From: Rubripirellula amarantea
GTDB lineage: Bacteria > Planctomycetota > Planctomycetia > Pirellulales > Pirellulaceae
DNA length: 64,000 nucleotides
Direction of reading: 5' to 3'
Assembly: GCF_007859865.1 (NCBI RefSeq)
Contig: NZ_SJPI01000003.1
Location: 248,001-312,000 of the forward strand
Shown here: positions 23,299 through 31,004 of the stretch, in pieces
How the letters are laid out: every line of letters starts with the position of its first letter
How positions within the stretch are numbered: position 1 is the first letter of the stretch
Notes under the pieces: generated by a model
The model's database searches: none
What the model saw: the letters and a program-made list of their open reading frames with translations, nothing else
What the model was told of the DNA's origin: nothing
Translations under genes and position numbers: made by a program

Positions 23299-24149
23299 AC
23301 CCTGGTTATGTCCAACGAATAGCGAACTCGCTCAATGCGTTTTCGATTGACGCTGCCCTTGTCGGGGTCGTGTGGCAAGTTTTGTTCTCGCTTGGATTTC
23401 AACATCAGATGCCAGACCCGTCTTTGCTGTTCGGCATCTTCGCGACCGTTTGGCTTGTTTACGTTGCTGATCGCTTGCTCGATGCAACCAGGCTGAACCT
23501 GGAACGCCCCACAACCTATCGCCATCGCTTTCACTACCGATATCGCAAACCCCTGACGGCGGCTTGGATCGCTGTGTTATTTGCTGATGCTGCGGTTATC
23601 GCGTTGACGATCGACGATTCGGTGCGTCGACCAGGGTTCTTCGTGGCCATCGCAGTACTTGCCTATGCAGCCAGCGTTCACATCGCGGGGTTTCGCATGA
23701 AGTTTTTCCCCAAGGAAGTCCAGGTGGGTGTGCTCTTCGCGTTGGGAACAAGTTTAGTGGCGTGGCCCGATGGAGATTCCATCAAGTGGCTTCCGTTTGG
23801 GCTATCGGTGTTCATGTCAGCAACCTTGTTCACGGTGAATTGCCTTGTGGTTGCTTGTCATGAATACGAATCCGATCGAGCTCAATCGTTCGCTTCCTGG
23901 TCCACTGAACACGGTAGCGCCGGCCTATGGGCAAAGGGACTCGCCACAATGCTTTGCATTGTTTCAATCGTTGTCTTATCGATCGGATTGGTACCCAGCT
24001 TGATTGCTTTAAGCACGCTTGGAACAAGCGCCGTCATGCTAGGACTACTAATGCGACCACAAATACCAACGGCGCACTGGCCTGCTGGATTTCTAGCCGA
24101 CTTTGGACTGGTTCTGCCGCCTCTGTTTTGTTGCTGGGTCCTTGCGTAA
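23295..24149 (+). CDS. Multi-pass membrane protein, possible UbiA-like prenyltransferase
   Basis: A 284-residue protein with about seven to nine hydrophobic segments. Two Asp-rich sites lie where UbiA enzymes have theirs: [12 protein letters not shown] near residue 55 (compare NDxxDxxxD) and [15 protein letters not shown] near residue 195 (compare DxExD with a following Ser/Thr). UbiA-family proteins transfer prenyl chains to aromatic or other acceptors in the membrane. The first motif here lacks the usual Asn, so the assignment is a suggestion only. It is translationally coupled to the sugar isomerase/epimerase gene upstream and overlaps or abuts the methyltransferase downstream. The trio suggests a small biosynthetic operon for a lipid or quinone-like product. 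Confidence 0.6.
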   Translation: MNPGYVQRIANSLNAFSIDAALVGVVWQVLFSLGFQHQMPDPSLLFGIFATVWLVYVADRLLDATRLNLERPTTYRHRFHYRYRKPLTAAWIAVLFADAAVIALTIDDSVRRPGFFVAIAVLAYAASVHIAGFRMKFFPKEVQVGVLFALGTSLVAWPDGDSIKWLPFGLSVFMSATLFTVNCLVVACHEYESDRAQSFASWSTEHGSAGLWAKGLATMLCIVSIVVLSIGLVPSLIALSTLGTSAVMLGLLMRPQIPTAHWPAGFLADFGLVLPPLFCCWVLA

Positions 24150-24798
24150 TTTGATTGGCTACGACCGACTCGCTAGTGTCTATGCGATTCTTGAATGGTT
24201 GATGTTTGGGCGTGATCTGCAATGCGCACGCGTCGCGCTCTTGGACAAGATTCCCAGTGCTAATCAAGTTCTTATTTTAGGGGACGGTGATGGGCGATTA
24301 CTAACGGAACTGCTCATCCACTTTCCCCGCGCGAAGGTGCTTTCAGTTGACCAATCGTCCGCAATGCTGAAACGACAAGATCACAGCGTGAGTTTGGTCA
24401 AAGCAATTGACCGTATTGAGTTTTGCTGCGTCGACGCCACCACTTTCAAGCCTGAACGAGGCAAGTACGACTTGTTGGTGTTGCCATTCTTCTTGGATTG
24501 CTTTGACGCACCAACGCTGACGACGTGTTTGCCGAATTGGCTGTCCGGTCTAAACGATGATGGGGCCGTCTATCTTGTCGACTTCGTGCAACCTGAATCA
24601 GGGTATGCGCGCTGGCGAGGCAAGCTGTTGCTTTGGATCATGCATGCGTTCTTTCAAATCGCGACAGATCTGCAACATCGAGAGCTTGCTGACCTTCCCG
24701 ACTTGCTGGCGACTTTGGGATGGCAACAGACCGAGCGAATCGACCGAAACAACGGACTGGTCACATCTCGACTCTACGTGCGTTCAAGCTCGACATAG
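24142..24798 (+). CDS. Class I SAM-dependent methyltransferase
   Basis: About 218 residues. Motif I is VLILGDGDGRLLTELL (GxGxG with Asp substitutions) followed by an acidic strand end, VLSVDQSSAML. A later FCCVDATTF and YDLLVLPFFLDCF match motifs II and III of class I methyltransferases. The N-terminus reads [21 protein letters not shown], typical of small-molecule methyltransferases. The start is uncertain: TTG codons at 24103, 24142 and 24151 are all possible. TTG 24142, overlapping the preceding stop by 8 nt, is chosen because the family sequence begins there. Co-directional with the isomerase/epimerase and UbiA-like genes, it may methylate their product. Confidence 0.75.
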   Translation: MRNLIGYDRLASVYAILEWLMFGRDLQCARVALLDKIPSANQVLILGDGDGRLLTELLIHFPRAKVLSVDQSSAMLKRQDHSVSLVKAIDRIEFCCVDATTFKPERGKYDLLVLPFFLDCFDAPTLTTCLPNWLSGLNDDGAVYLVDFVQPESGYARWRGKLLLWIMHAFFQIATDLQHRELADLPDLLATLGWQQTERIDRNNGLVTSRLYVRSSST

Positions 24799-25237
24799 AC
24801 GTATCCTTGAACCACGGGGGAGCGCCGTAAAAAAGAATCGCAAGCGTCGACCGCGCTAACTTGGCGTTACCAGGCTATGTCGGTCGTGATGTAAATGCGC
24901 TGCCGCCTGGCTGGACCTGCACAAATGATCATAGAGTCGGATTTGCCGGACATGTGCCAAGTGTTGCGAAGCGACGGGTCGGGGCATGCTCAAAGTGGCG
25001 AAAAGAACCTGCGTTAACAGGTCAAAACGTCCTCGGAAAACAGTTTTTAGCGGCGTTCTTTTAGGAAAATTTTGGAACCAAAATGCTTGGTTTTTCCTTG
25101 CATTTGTGAATAACCTGTGCGTTTAGAGCGGGGAAGACAGATTGCCCTCGCTTGACGCAGGCAACCTGACCCCTAAACTCCGCCCGGTTTACCTGCATTG
25201 GGCAGGTTGACTTCCCTATCCTATTGGAGAGATATCC
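24799..25237. other. Intergenic region upstream of the Cys-rich gene, no gene seen
   Basis: No convincing gene is present; a 67-codon frame at 24861-25064 has no protein-like features. The region holds a perfect palindrome, ATTTTGGAACCAAAAT, at 25069-25084, about 155 nt upstream of the Cys-rich gene. A purine-rich GGAGAGA lies just before that gene's ATG and should be its ribosome-binding site. Confidence 0.55.
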
Positions 25238-25630
25238 ATGGTTCGAACGATTCTGGCTTTGACATTGTTGGCTTCGGCTAGCATCGCATTCGCCCCTCAA
25301 GCAGACGCTGGCCTTTTCGGTTGCTGCAAGTCCAAGAAAGCATGCTGTGCACCAGAGCCTTGCTGTGCTCCTGCACCTGAGCCTTGCTGTGCACCTGCAC
25401 CAGAGCCTTGCTGCGCTCCTGCACCTGAGCCTTGCTGTGCACCTGCACCAGAGCCAGTATGTTGCCCAGCTCCTGAACCAGCACCTGTATGCTGCCCAGC
25501 TCCAGCACCTGTTTGCTGTGAACCAGCTCCTCAGTGCTGCCCAGCACCGAAGAAGAAGTGTGGCCTTTTCGCCAAGCTTCGTGCTCGCAAAGCAGCCAAG
25601 AATTGCTGCCCAGATCCTTGCTGCAACTAA
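25238..25630 (+). CDS. Secreted Cys-Pro repeat protein (CCAPAPEP repeats)
   Basis: A 130-residue protein with a clear signal peptide (MVRTILALTLLASASIAFA, cleavage near ADAG). The mature protein is dominated by Cys-Cys pairs: after LFGCCKSKKACC come four copies of the octapeptide CCAPAPEP, then variants VCCPAPEP, VCCPAPAP and VCCEPAP, and a basic C-terminal block (KKKCGLFAKLRARKAAK) closing with NCCPDPCCN. I count about 13 CC pairs. Such a protein should be exported and may be heavily disulfide-linked or metal-binding, for example as a cell-wall or matrix component; this is inference. The gene has a GGAGAGA ribosome-binding site and its own strong rho-independent terminator, so it is monocistronic. 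Planctomycete envelopes are known to be Cys/Pro-rich. Confidence 0.85.
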   Translation: MVRTILALTLLASASIAFAPQADAGLFGCCKSKKACCAPEPCCAPAPEPCCAPAPEPCCAPAPEPCCAPAPEPVCCPAPEPAPVCCPAPAPVCCEPAPQCCPAPKKKCGLFAKLRARKAAKNCCPDPCCN

Positions 25631-25734
25631 TCCTTGGTCTCACGACCAGGATTGCCTTGCTGCACTAATGAATGGCTGCACGGAGGGCACCAAGAGCCTG
25701 CAGGACGCTAGCTCGCCCAAACCACGAAAATTTC

Positions 25735-25771
25735 AAAAACGGCCCCTGCAATCGCAGGGTCCGTTTTTTTT
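25735..25771 (+). terminator. Rho-independent terminator of the Cys-rich gene
   Basis: Stem ACGGCCCCTGC (25739-25749), loop AATC, return stem GCAGGGTCCGT (25754-25764) with one mismatch, followed by an eight-T run and preceded by A residues. Confidence 0.93.
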
Positions 25772-25783
25772 GTGGATATAGAT

Positions 25784-25816
25784 CACCTCACCTCACCTCA
25801 CCTCACCTCACCTCAC
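25784..25816. repeat. CACCT pentanucleotide microsatellite (6.6 units)
   Basis: CACCT is repeated in perfect tandem for 33 nt just after the terminator of the Cys-rich gene. It lies outside any credible gene. Confidence 0.95.
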
Positions 25817-26403
25817 AAACTCGCATCCAGAAACGCGTGAGGACGATAGGTACCACTCGACGCGGCGTGGCTTCACCGTCTGCGTTACAGCGTCAAACGC
25901 GGGAGTATTGGGCGGACACCAGTTGTTAGCAGCAAAGCGGTTCGGCGTCAGCGATACGAATGACCGACACGTGGATGCGATCGACCCAGCCCGGCTAACC
26001 TTCCAAACCTCACGACGCCTCAACGAGCCAAATCAGATTGTGGTTCGAACCCGTGGGAACCCGCGAGAAGCCTTTGCTGCAATTAGCAACGTAAGCTTTC
26101 TTCTTCTGCAACCAACGCAGACGGCTAGCTAAGCTGCAGGGTTGTGTCCCAAGGGCAAACAACCTCGCACCAAACAACCTCGCACCAAAGAACCAAGCGT
26201 CAAAGAACATCGTTCTAAACCAGAGACCTGGGACGTTCATTTTGCAAGACGACATCGCCAAACGAGCGTTTGACATGATCGGCGGTGCTAATCCTGTTCA
26301 TGCACCATTCCTAGCAACCGCCAGTCACCAACAACGATCAAGACACGAAAAAAACCTCTGAAACCATAGTTCCAGAGGCCTTGTGCGTTTTCGAGTCATT
26401 GGA
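25817..26403. other. Non-coding chromosomal flank of the integrated element
   Basis: No gene seen. A 15-bp tandem duplication, AAACAACCTCGCACC, lies at 26157-26186. A minus-strand terminator hairpin (listed separately) sits close to the element end. Before integration this stretch lay directly downstream of tRNA-Gln. Confidence 0.6.
26348..26378 (-). terminator. Ancestral terminator downstream of tRNA-Gln (displaced)
   Basis: On the minus strand, CCTCTGGAACTATGG and the arm TTTCAGAGG form a hairpin with a 6-bp outer stem and partly paired inner bases, followed by a seven-T run. It lies 25 nt beyond the distal core repeat, exactly where the terminator of the tRNA-Gln transcript would be before integration. 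The element carries a look-alike at 46707-46738. Confidence 0.7.
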
Positions 26404-26426
26404 CTTAGCTACCCCGCTAGGACTTG
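26404..26426. repeat. Distal attachment-site core (23-bp direct repeat)
   Basis: Begins CTTAGCTACCCCGCTAGG and ends ACTTG; identical over 23 nt to 46763-46785. It corresponds to the 3' acceptor and T-arm part of tRNA-Gln plus five downstream bases. By the usual mechanism this copy is the original chromosomal tRNA 3' end, pushed away by integration. Confidence 0.95.
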
Positions 26427-26467
26427 CAAAACGTTCGGAAACCCAGGGAAATACAACACAACTGTCT

Positions 26468-26491
26468 CTGGCGGTGTCGCGGGCGGTGTCA
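26468..26491 (+). promoter_or_regulatory. Candidate integrase arm-binding site (distal arm)
   Basis: CTGGCGGTGT, four variable bases, then GGCGGTGTCA: two GGCGGTGT boxes 12 nt apart, starting 41 nt from the core. The same pattern, with 20 of 24 bases identical, occurs at 46642-46665 on the other side of the core in the same orientation. Confidence 0.65.
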
Positions 26492-26866
26492 CTGCTGCAT
26501 AGAACCGATGCTAATCTCGCCAAACTGTTTGAGGCTTATCAACAGTTGTCGCCAGCGGGCAGGTTGGAACTGATGGGCTTCTGCGATTCCATCTGCGACC
26601 AAGAACGTGACAGCCGAGCTCAGAGCTCAGAGCCACCAAGCGAGACTGTTCGACCGATCTAAAGTGAGGATCTATGACAGATAGGTATCTGGTCAGAACC
26701 ACCGTTGCGAGACGGTGGGGGTGGGGCCCATCGGAACCTACATAAATGCTTAACGTTCCCGCCTAACACTTTTTACGATCTTGAACACCGTTAATTTGGG
26801 CAAGGTTGGCTAGTACATTCCGAGTGGAGGTGCGAGCAATCGAAACGTCAAAATAAACTCGTCGAA

Positions 26867-27727
26867 CTATGTTCCTCTGATACCAAGATCGGGCTGTCCA
26901 GGTATCTGACGGCTACCTTGGCACGTTTTTACCAAGTCCAGGATTCGGAAGAACGGAAGGATGTTGCTTGCGGAGCCAGCGGCTAGCACCTGCTTGTCCT
27001 TGTCCCATCCACTCTGAAGTCCGACCAGAGCCAGACTCGGCAAACCGCTTGGATCGTCAGTCATACCGAATACCGGACCCCCGCTAAAGCCATCAATGTC
27101 TGTCAGATCACCCAGGTCGACGATGCGACCATAGAACCGATCAACCTGTTTGATTAGCGTCGCTGGCGGATCAAAGGTTCGTTCTAAGGCAAGCACGCCA
27201 TGACGGAAAGACAGGCCATTGTTTTCCGGTGTCGGCTGAGCTTTCTCAGAAGGAACACCAACGACAAAATATGTATCGAATTCCTGATCCAAGCTTGCGC
27301 ACTGTGTTTCCATTAGCGGCGTGATTCGATTGGCCTCCAGATTGTTCCTTACAAGTTCGGGGATCACGAGATATCCGTAGTCCAAGCCTTCCTCTTTAAA
27401 GTAGACGTGATGCCGGAATTCAAAGTCGGTATAGCTCATCGGAATCGAGGCCGATGCATCATCAAGAAAAATTGCGTCGGAACCGAGGCAGTCGACCAGC
27501 CGCCCACCGATGATTTCAATTTTGTTGTTCTTTAAGTGACGCTCGGTGTCCGCAAGTTTGTGTCCTGAGGTTGCGATCACCCAATCGTTTCCGCTCTCAA
27601 TGACAAAACCTGTTATCAGTGTGTAGTCGGCACCTCCATTAGCCTTGCTGTACTCCACGCAAAGCAGAACCATGTGATTCCCAAACAGGCTTGCCACGTA
27701 GTCAAGTTGTCTTCTTACCATTGCCAT
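26867..27727 (-). CDS. Trypsin-like serine protease of the defence operon
   Basis: About 286 residues (numbering below from a GTG at 27769 that overlaps the hsdR stop by 8 nt; ATG 27727 is preferred for its upstream TTGGAAAT). A chymotrypsin-fold triad can be read: His70 in WVIATSGHKLAD, Asp130 in GLDYGYLVIPE and Ser229 in DGFSGGPVFG. The GFSGGP motif is the classic nucleophile context and VGLQSGW follows as expected. There is no signal peptide or membrane span, so it should be cytoplasmic, unlike most HtrA-type proteases. It is the last gene of the RM operon, only 34 nt (or overlapping) after hsdR. Trypsin-like proteases occur as effectors or regulators in several defence systems; here it may act on an RM subunit or a host protein. 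This is inference. Confidence 0.78.
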   Translation of the reverse strand: MAMVRRQLDYVASLFGNHMVLLCVEYSKANGGADYTLITGFVIESGNDWVIATSGHKLADTERHLKNNKIEIIGGRLVDCLGSDAIFLDDASASIPMSYTDFEFRHHVYFKEEGLDYGYLVIPELVRNNLEANRITPLMETQCASLDQEFDTYFVVGVPSEKAQPTPENNGLSFRHGVLALERTFDPPATLIKQVDRFYGRIVDLGDLTDIDGFSGGPVFGMTDDPSGLPSLALVGLQSGWDKDKQVLAAGSASNILPFFRILDLVKTCQGSRQIPGQPDLGIRGT

Positions 27728-27761
27728 ATTTCCAATAAAACCGAATAATGTCAGACCTAGA

Positions 27762-30700
27762 TTAGGCACCCTTGGCGAGTAGCAAATCGAAGATGATGCG
27801 TTGGAACTTGGCTTGAAGTTCAGGGTTGTTGAGGTACTGGGTCATCTGGTTTTGATGGACTTCGCTGCTGTCCATGACTGCGTTATCGAGGGCTTCGGCG
27901 AAGTCTCCCAACATGGCTTGTTCGGGCGAGTTGTTTTCGATCTGGTGCATCACACGTTCGTTCTCGCGGACCTTGTCGCGGATCGTGTACGCATAGTTGA
28001 TCAAGTCCTGATCGGTAAGTCCGTCGGTGATGAAAAGTTCGTTCAGGCGCGCGATGATTTGCGAGAGCCATTCTTCCTGCTTCGATTTCGCTTTGCCAGT
28101 TCCCAGGTCCGATGAAACTCGAAGCCCCTCACCGCCTTCTTTGACCAAGATCAAATCTTGTTGCTTGATCTTGGACAAGCGGTAATGACTGAGGCCGACG
28201 GACGAAAGATCGATGGGATCGTCTTGCGGTGCTTCCTCACGTAGGAGCGGTGCCAAGTGCCGAGCGAAGAGGCTCAGCTTTTCCAGATCGGTGCTGTCGT
28301 AGTCAACGATCTGGGACATGAATTCATAGTAACGCGTGAATGAGACGAGGTCGGCTTTGAACATGCCGAGTGCGTCGAGTTCCTTCTTTGCCTCGTTCAT
28401 CTCGCCTTCCGCGTTGGCGATGAAGGTGGGGTCGCCCAGTTTCTTGGCGTGATTGTATAGCTTCTTGTGTTTCTCGTATTCGCCTCGGGCAACTTGGTAA
28501 CGGTGTTGCCAGCGATCCACGGCCGGGCGACAAACGTTGCTGATCACGGCGTTGCTCTTGCTTTTTAGAAAGAACACTTCACTGAACTGAGTCACTTCGG
28601 ACCATAAGAAAATGCCCGCTGAGCGTAACTTTTCATACAGGTCCCAAATCAGGTTCGGGTCCGACACGTCCAGCAGCTTGGCGGTTTCGTAGTACTCTTG
28701 GAACGCCTCCAGAATCTCGGCAGGTTCATTGACGAAGTCCAGCACGTACGTGTCCGTCTTAGCCGGAAACGTCCGGTTCAACCGCGACAGAGTTTGAACG
28801 CACTCCAACCCGCCAAGCTTTTTGTCAACGTACATCGCACACAGCTTGGGTTGATCGAACCCTGTTTGAAACTTCTTGGCGACGATCATCACGTTGAATT
28901 CGCCTGTGTCAAACGCCTTTCGCATGTCTCGACCTTTGAGGCCAGGATTCATTCCCAATTCAGTGAACTTGTCACCGATTAAGGCTTCGGCGTTAGGATC
29001 ATCGCTTCCGAACGCGACTTCCCCAGAGAATGCGACCATGGCCGCCAGTTGGCTGTACTTCTTTTTTGCAATGTACTTGTCGAACTCCAACTTGTATCGC
29101 ACCGCTTCCTTCCGCGAGCCAGTGACGACCATCGCCTTGGCGTGACCGCCCAGCAGCCCCATTACCGTCGTGCGATAGTGCTCGACGATCACCATCACTT
29201 TTTGCGAGATGTTGTAGTCGTGCAGCCGAACCCATTGGCTCAGTCGTACTTTGGCTTTCTTGGCGTCGACTTCACAATCGGGCTTGGCGACTTGTTGTGC
29301 CAAGTTGTAAGCGACCTTGTAACTGGTGTAATTTTGAAGCACATCCAGGATGTAGCCTTCCTCGATCGCCTGCCGCATGCTGTAAACGTGGAAGGCTTCC
29401 GGCTTGTTCTGCTTCGACACCGGTTCATCCGGCTTCGGACGACGCCCAAACAGTTCGAGCGTTTTGCTTTTCGGCGTCGCCGTGAATGCGTAGTAGCTCA
29501 GGTTCGCTGATGACTTACGAGCTTCGACGCTGGCGGTGAGAGCATCTTCGGCAGTCAATTCAACGTCGTCATCCGTCGCTTCACTGGACAACACTTCTTT
29601 TAGCTGCCCAGCGGTGCGTCCCGATTGTGACGAATGGGCTTCGTCGGCAATGATCGCGTAGCAGCGTTCTTTCAGGCTGACGCTATTCTCGATCGCTTTC
29701 AGTACGTGTGGGAACGTTTGGATTGTCACGATCACAATGGGCTGACTGCTCTCCAATGCCGCTGCTAGTTTTTCCGACTTCGATCCCTGGCCTTCGTCGC
29801 GGTTGATACGTCCCACGACACCGTCGGCATGTTCGAATTGGTAAATCGTGTCCTGCAGTTGGTCGTCCAACACCGTGCGGTCGGTGACAACGATCACACT
29901 GTGAAAAACCTTCTCGCCAGCGGCGTTATAGAGCGACGAAAGTTGGTGAGCTGTCCAAGCGATACTGTTCGACTTGCCGCTACCGGCGCTGTGTTGAGCC
30001 AGATACTTGTGGCCGGGGCCTACTTCGCGACTGGATTGAACGAGGCTGCGGACCAAGTCCCATTGGTGATAGCGGGGAAAGATCAGTGCTTCTTTCTTTG
30101 TCTTACGTCCGTCCCAATCCTCTTCGGTTTTGATTTCTAAGTGGATATAGCGGCCGATGATCTGCAGCAAATTCGCTGGCGCCAGCACTTCGTTCCATAG
30201 ATAGCTTGTCGCGTATTCGTGAACGTCGTCAGGCGTGTCATTGCCTGCACCGCCTTCCTTGGTCCCTTTGTTGAATGGCAGGAACTTTGTCTCGGCGCCA
30301 ACCAGTCGCGTTGCCATTGCGGCGCGATACTGGCTGACGGCAAAGTGAACCAGGGCACCGCGTTTGAAGGTCAGCAGCGGTTCGGGCTTGTTCGTTTCAG
30401 GGTCTTTGGGCAGCCGAGTTTTCTGGTACTGGCGAATCGCATTCTCGACCGCCTGTTTGAACTCGCTTTTCAGTTCCATCGTTACGATGGGGATGCCGTT
30501 GACGAACAACACCAAGTCGATCCGCCACCTCTTAGCCTGCTTACCGGTTTCCGTCAGTTGAGCGGCGGTGGCATAGGGACTGTAGACCAGCTCGGGCACC
30601 ACTCGCAGGATGTTACCCTCGTACATCGCCAGCGTATCGGGATTTAACCCGTGCTCAGGTTTGAACTGGCACATTTTGAACGACACCGACTTGTCCCGCA

Positions 30701-31004
30701 GTTCGTGTCGTAACACGCCGAGCGTACCGAACGTGCGAAGTGATTTGTCGCTTGCCTGTGGATCGGCTTTGGATAGCTGCGATGCAAGCTTGTCGATGAA
30801 CGCTTGCTCTGGGTTCGCCGGGTAAAGTTTCTCGTACTTCTCCCACGTCTTCGGCTGAGTCGTTTTGACGTAGGCCAAGCAGTCTTCGGTGTAGAGAGCC
30901 AGCTTTCGATCGTACTCGGCCGGATCGCCGAGTTTCCAGCCGCCAGCGACCATCTGGTTGATGATGTCAGCCTGGAAGCCGGCTTCTTTGGAGTCAGCGG
31001 TCAT
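27762..31004 (-). CDS. hsdR: Type I restriction enzyme, R subunit (HsdR)
   Basis: The motor and nuclease subunit of a type I restriction-modification enzyme: it translocates DNA with ATP and cuts unmodified DNA. At 1,080 residues the length is typical. The PD-(D/E)xK nuclease site is RIDLVLFVNGIPIVTMELKS (D163, E177, K179). The helicase core has Walker A AGSGKSNS (341-345) and a DEAH box, IIADEAHSSQSG (454-457), followed by TATPKSKT, then GFDQPKLCAMYVDK and a QTLSRLNR motif VI. The C-terminal helical part (about 780-1080) should bind the MTase core. The ATG overlaps the helicase stop by 4 nt (ATGA at 31001-31004), so it is translationally coupled to a gene not normally found in type I operons. 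Confidence 0.96.
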   Translation of the reverse strand: MTADSKEAGFQADIINQMVAGGWKLGDPAEYDRKLALYTEDCLAYVKTTQPKTWEKYEKLYPANPEQAFIDKLASQLSKADPQASDKSLRTFGTLGVLRHELRDKSVSFKMCQFKPEHGLNPDTLAMYEGNILRVVPELVYSPYATAAQLTETGKQAKRWRIDLVLFVNGIPIVTMELKSEFKQAVENAIRQYQKTRLPKDPETNKPEPLLTFKRGALVHFAVSQYRAAMATRLVGAETKFLPFNKGTKEGGAGNDTPDDVHEYATSYLWNEVLAPANLLQIIGRYIHLEIKTEEDWDGRKTKKEALIFPRYHQWDLVRSLVQSSREVGPGHKYLAQHSAGSGKSNSIAWTAHQLSSLYNAAGEKVFHSVIVVTDRTVLDDQLQDTIYQFEHADGVVGRINRDEGQGSKSEKLAAALESSQPIVIVTIQTFPHVLKAIENSVSLKERCYAIIADEAHSSQSGRTAGQLKEVLSSEATDDDVELTAEDALTASVEARKSSANLSYYAFTATPKSKTLELFGRRPKPDEPVSKQNKPEAFHVYSMRQAIEEGYILDVLQNYTSYKVAYNLAQQVAKPDCEVDAKKAKVRLSQWVRLHDYNISQKVMVIVEHYRTTVMGLLGGHAKAMVVTGSRKEAVRYKLEFDKYIAKKKYSQLAAMVAFSGEVAFGSDDPNAEALIGDKFTELGMNPGLKGRDMRKAFDTGEFNVMIVAKKFQTGFDQPKLCAMYVDKKLGGLECVQTLSRLNRTFPAKTDTYVLDFVNEPAEILEAFQEYYETAKLLDVSDPNLIWDLYEKLRSAGIFLWSEVTQFSEVFFLKSKSNAVISNVCRPAVDRWQHRYQVARGEYEKHKKLYNHAKKLGDPTFIANAEGEMNEAKKELDALGMFKADLVSFTRYYEFMSQIVDYDSTDLEKLSLFARHLAPLLREEAPQDDPIDLSSVGLSHYRLSKIKQQDLILVKEGGEGLRVSSDLGTGKAKSKQEEWLSQIIARLNELFITDGLTDQDLINYAYTIRDKVRENERVMHQIENNSPEQAMLGDFAEALDNAVMDSSEVHQNQMTQYLNNPELQAKFQRIIFDLLLAKGA

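Larger units (their letters stand above)
26404..26662 (+). pseudogene. Displaced original 3' end of the integrase gene
   Basis: Reading through the 23-bp core in the integrase frame (L-A-T-P-L-G-L), the sequence here stays open for 78 codons (AKRSETQGNTT ... SETVRPI) to a stop at 26660-26662. The integrase at the other end of the element reaches the same core in the same frame. In the excised circle the two halves would therefore join into one gene of about 536 codons. The tail contains a helical segment, NLAKLFEAYQQLSPAGRLEL, that looks like a genuine protein C-terminus and not random sequence. No start codon or ribosome-binding site of its own makes sense here, so in the integrated state it is a silent gene fragment. 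The alternative, an unrelated small gene, is less likely given the frame match. Confidence 0.75.

Noticed and set aside
25347-25781. Alternative-frame Leu/His-rich repeat protein over the Cys-rich gene
   Set aside because: An effect of translating the same 24-nt DNA repeat in another frame; the CCAPAPEP frame has a signal peptide and ribosome-binding site.
25784-25816. CACCT tandem repeat considered as part of a CRISPR array
   Set aside because: No spacers, unit of only 5 nt and no cas genes anywhere in the window.
26010-26276. 88-codon minus-strand frame with FGARLFGARLF repeats
   Set aside because: The repeat is caused by a 15-bp DNA duplication at 26157-26186 and there is no start context; lies in the chromosomal flank.
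26381-26662. Independent 93-codon gene from ATG 26381
   Set aside because: Its first codons lie in the chromosomal flank and it crosses the core in the integrase frame; better explained as the displaced integrase 3' end.
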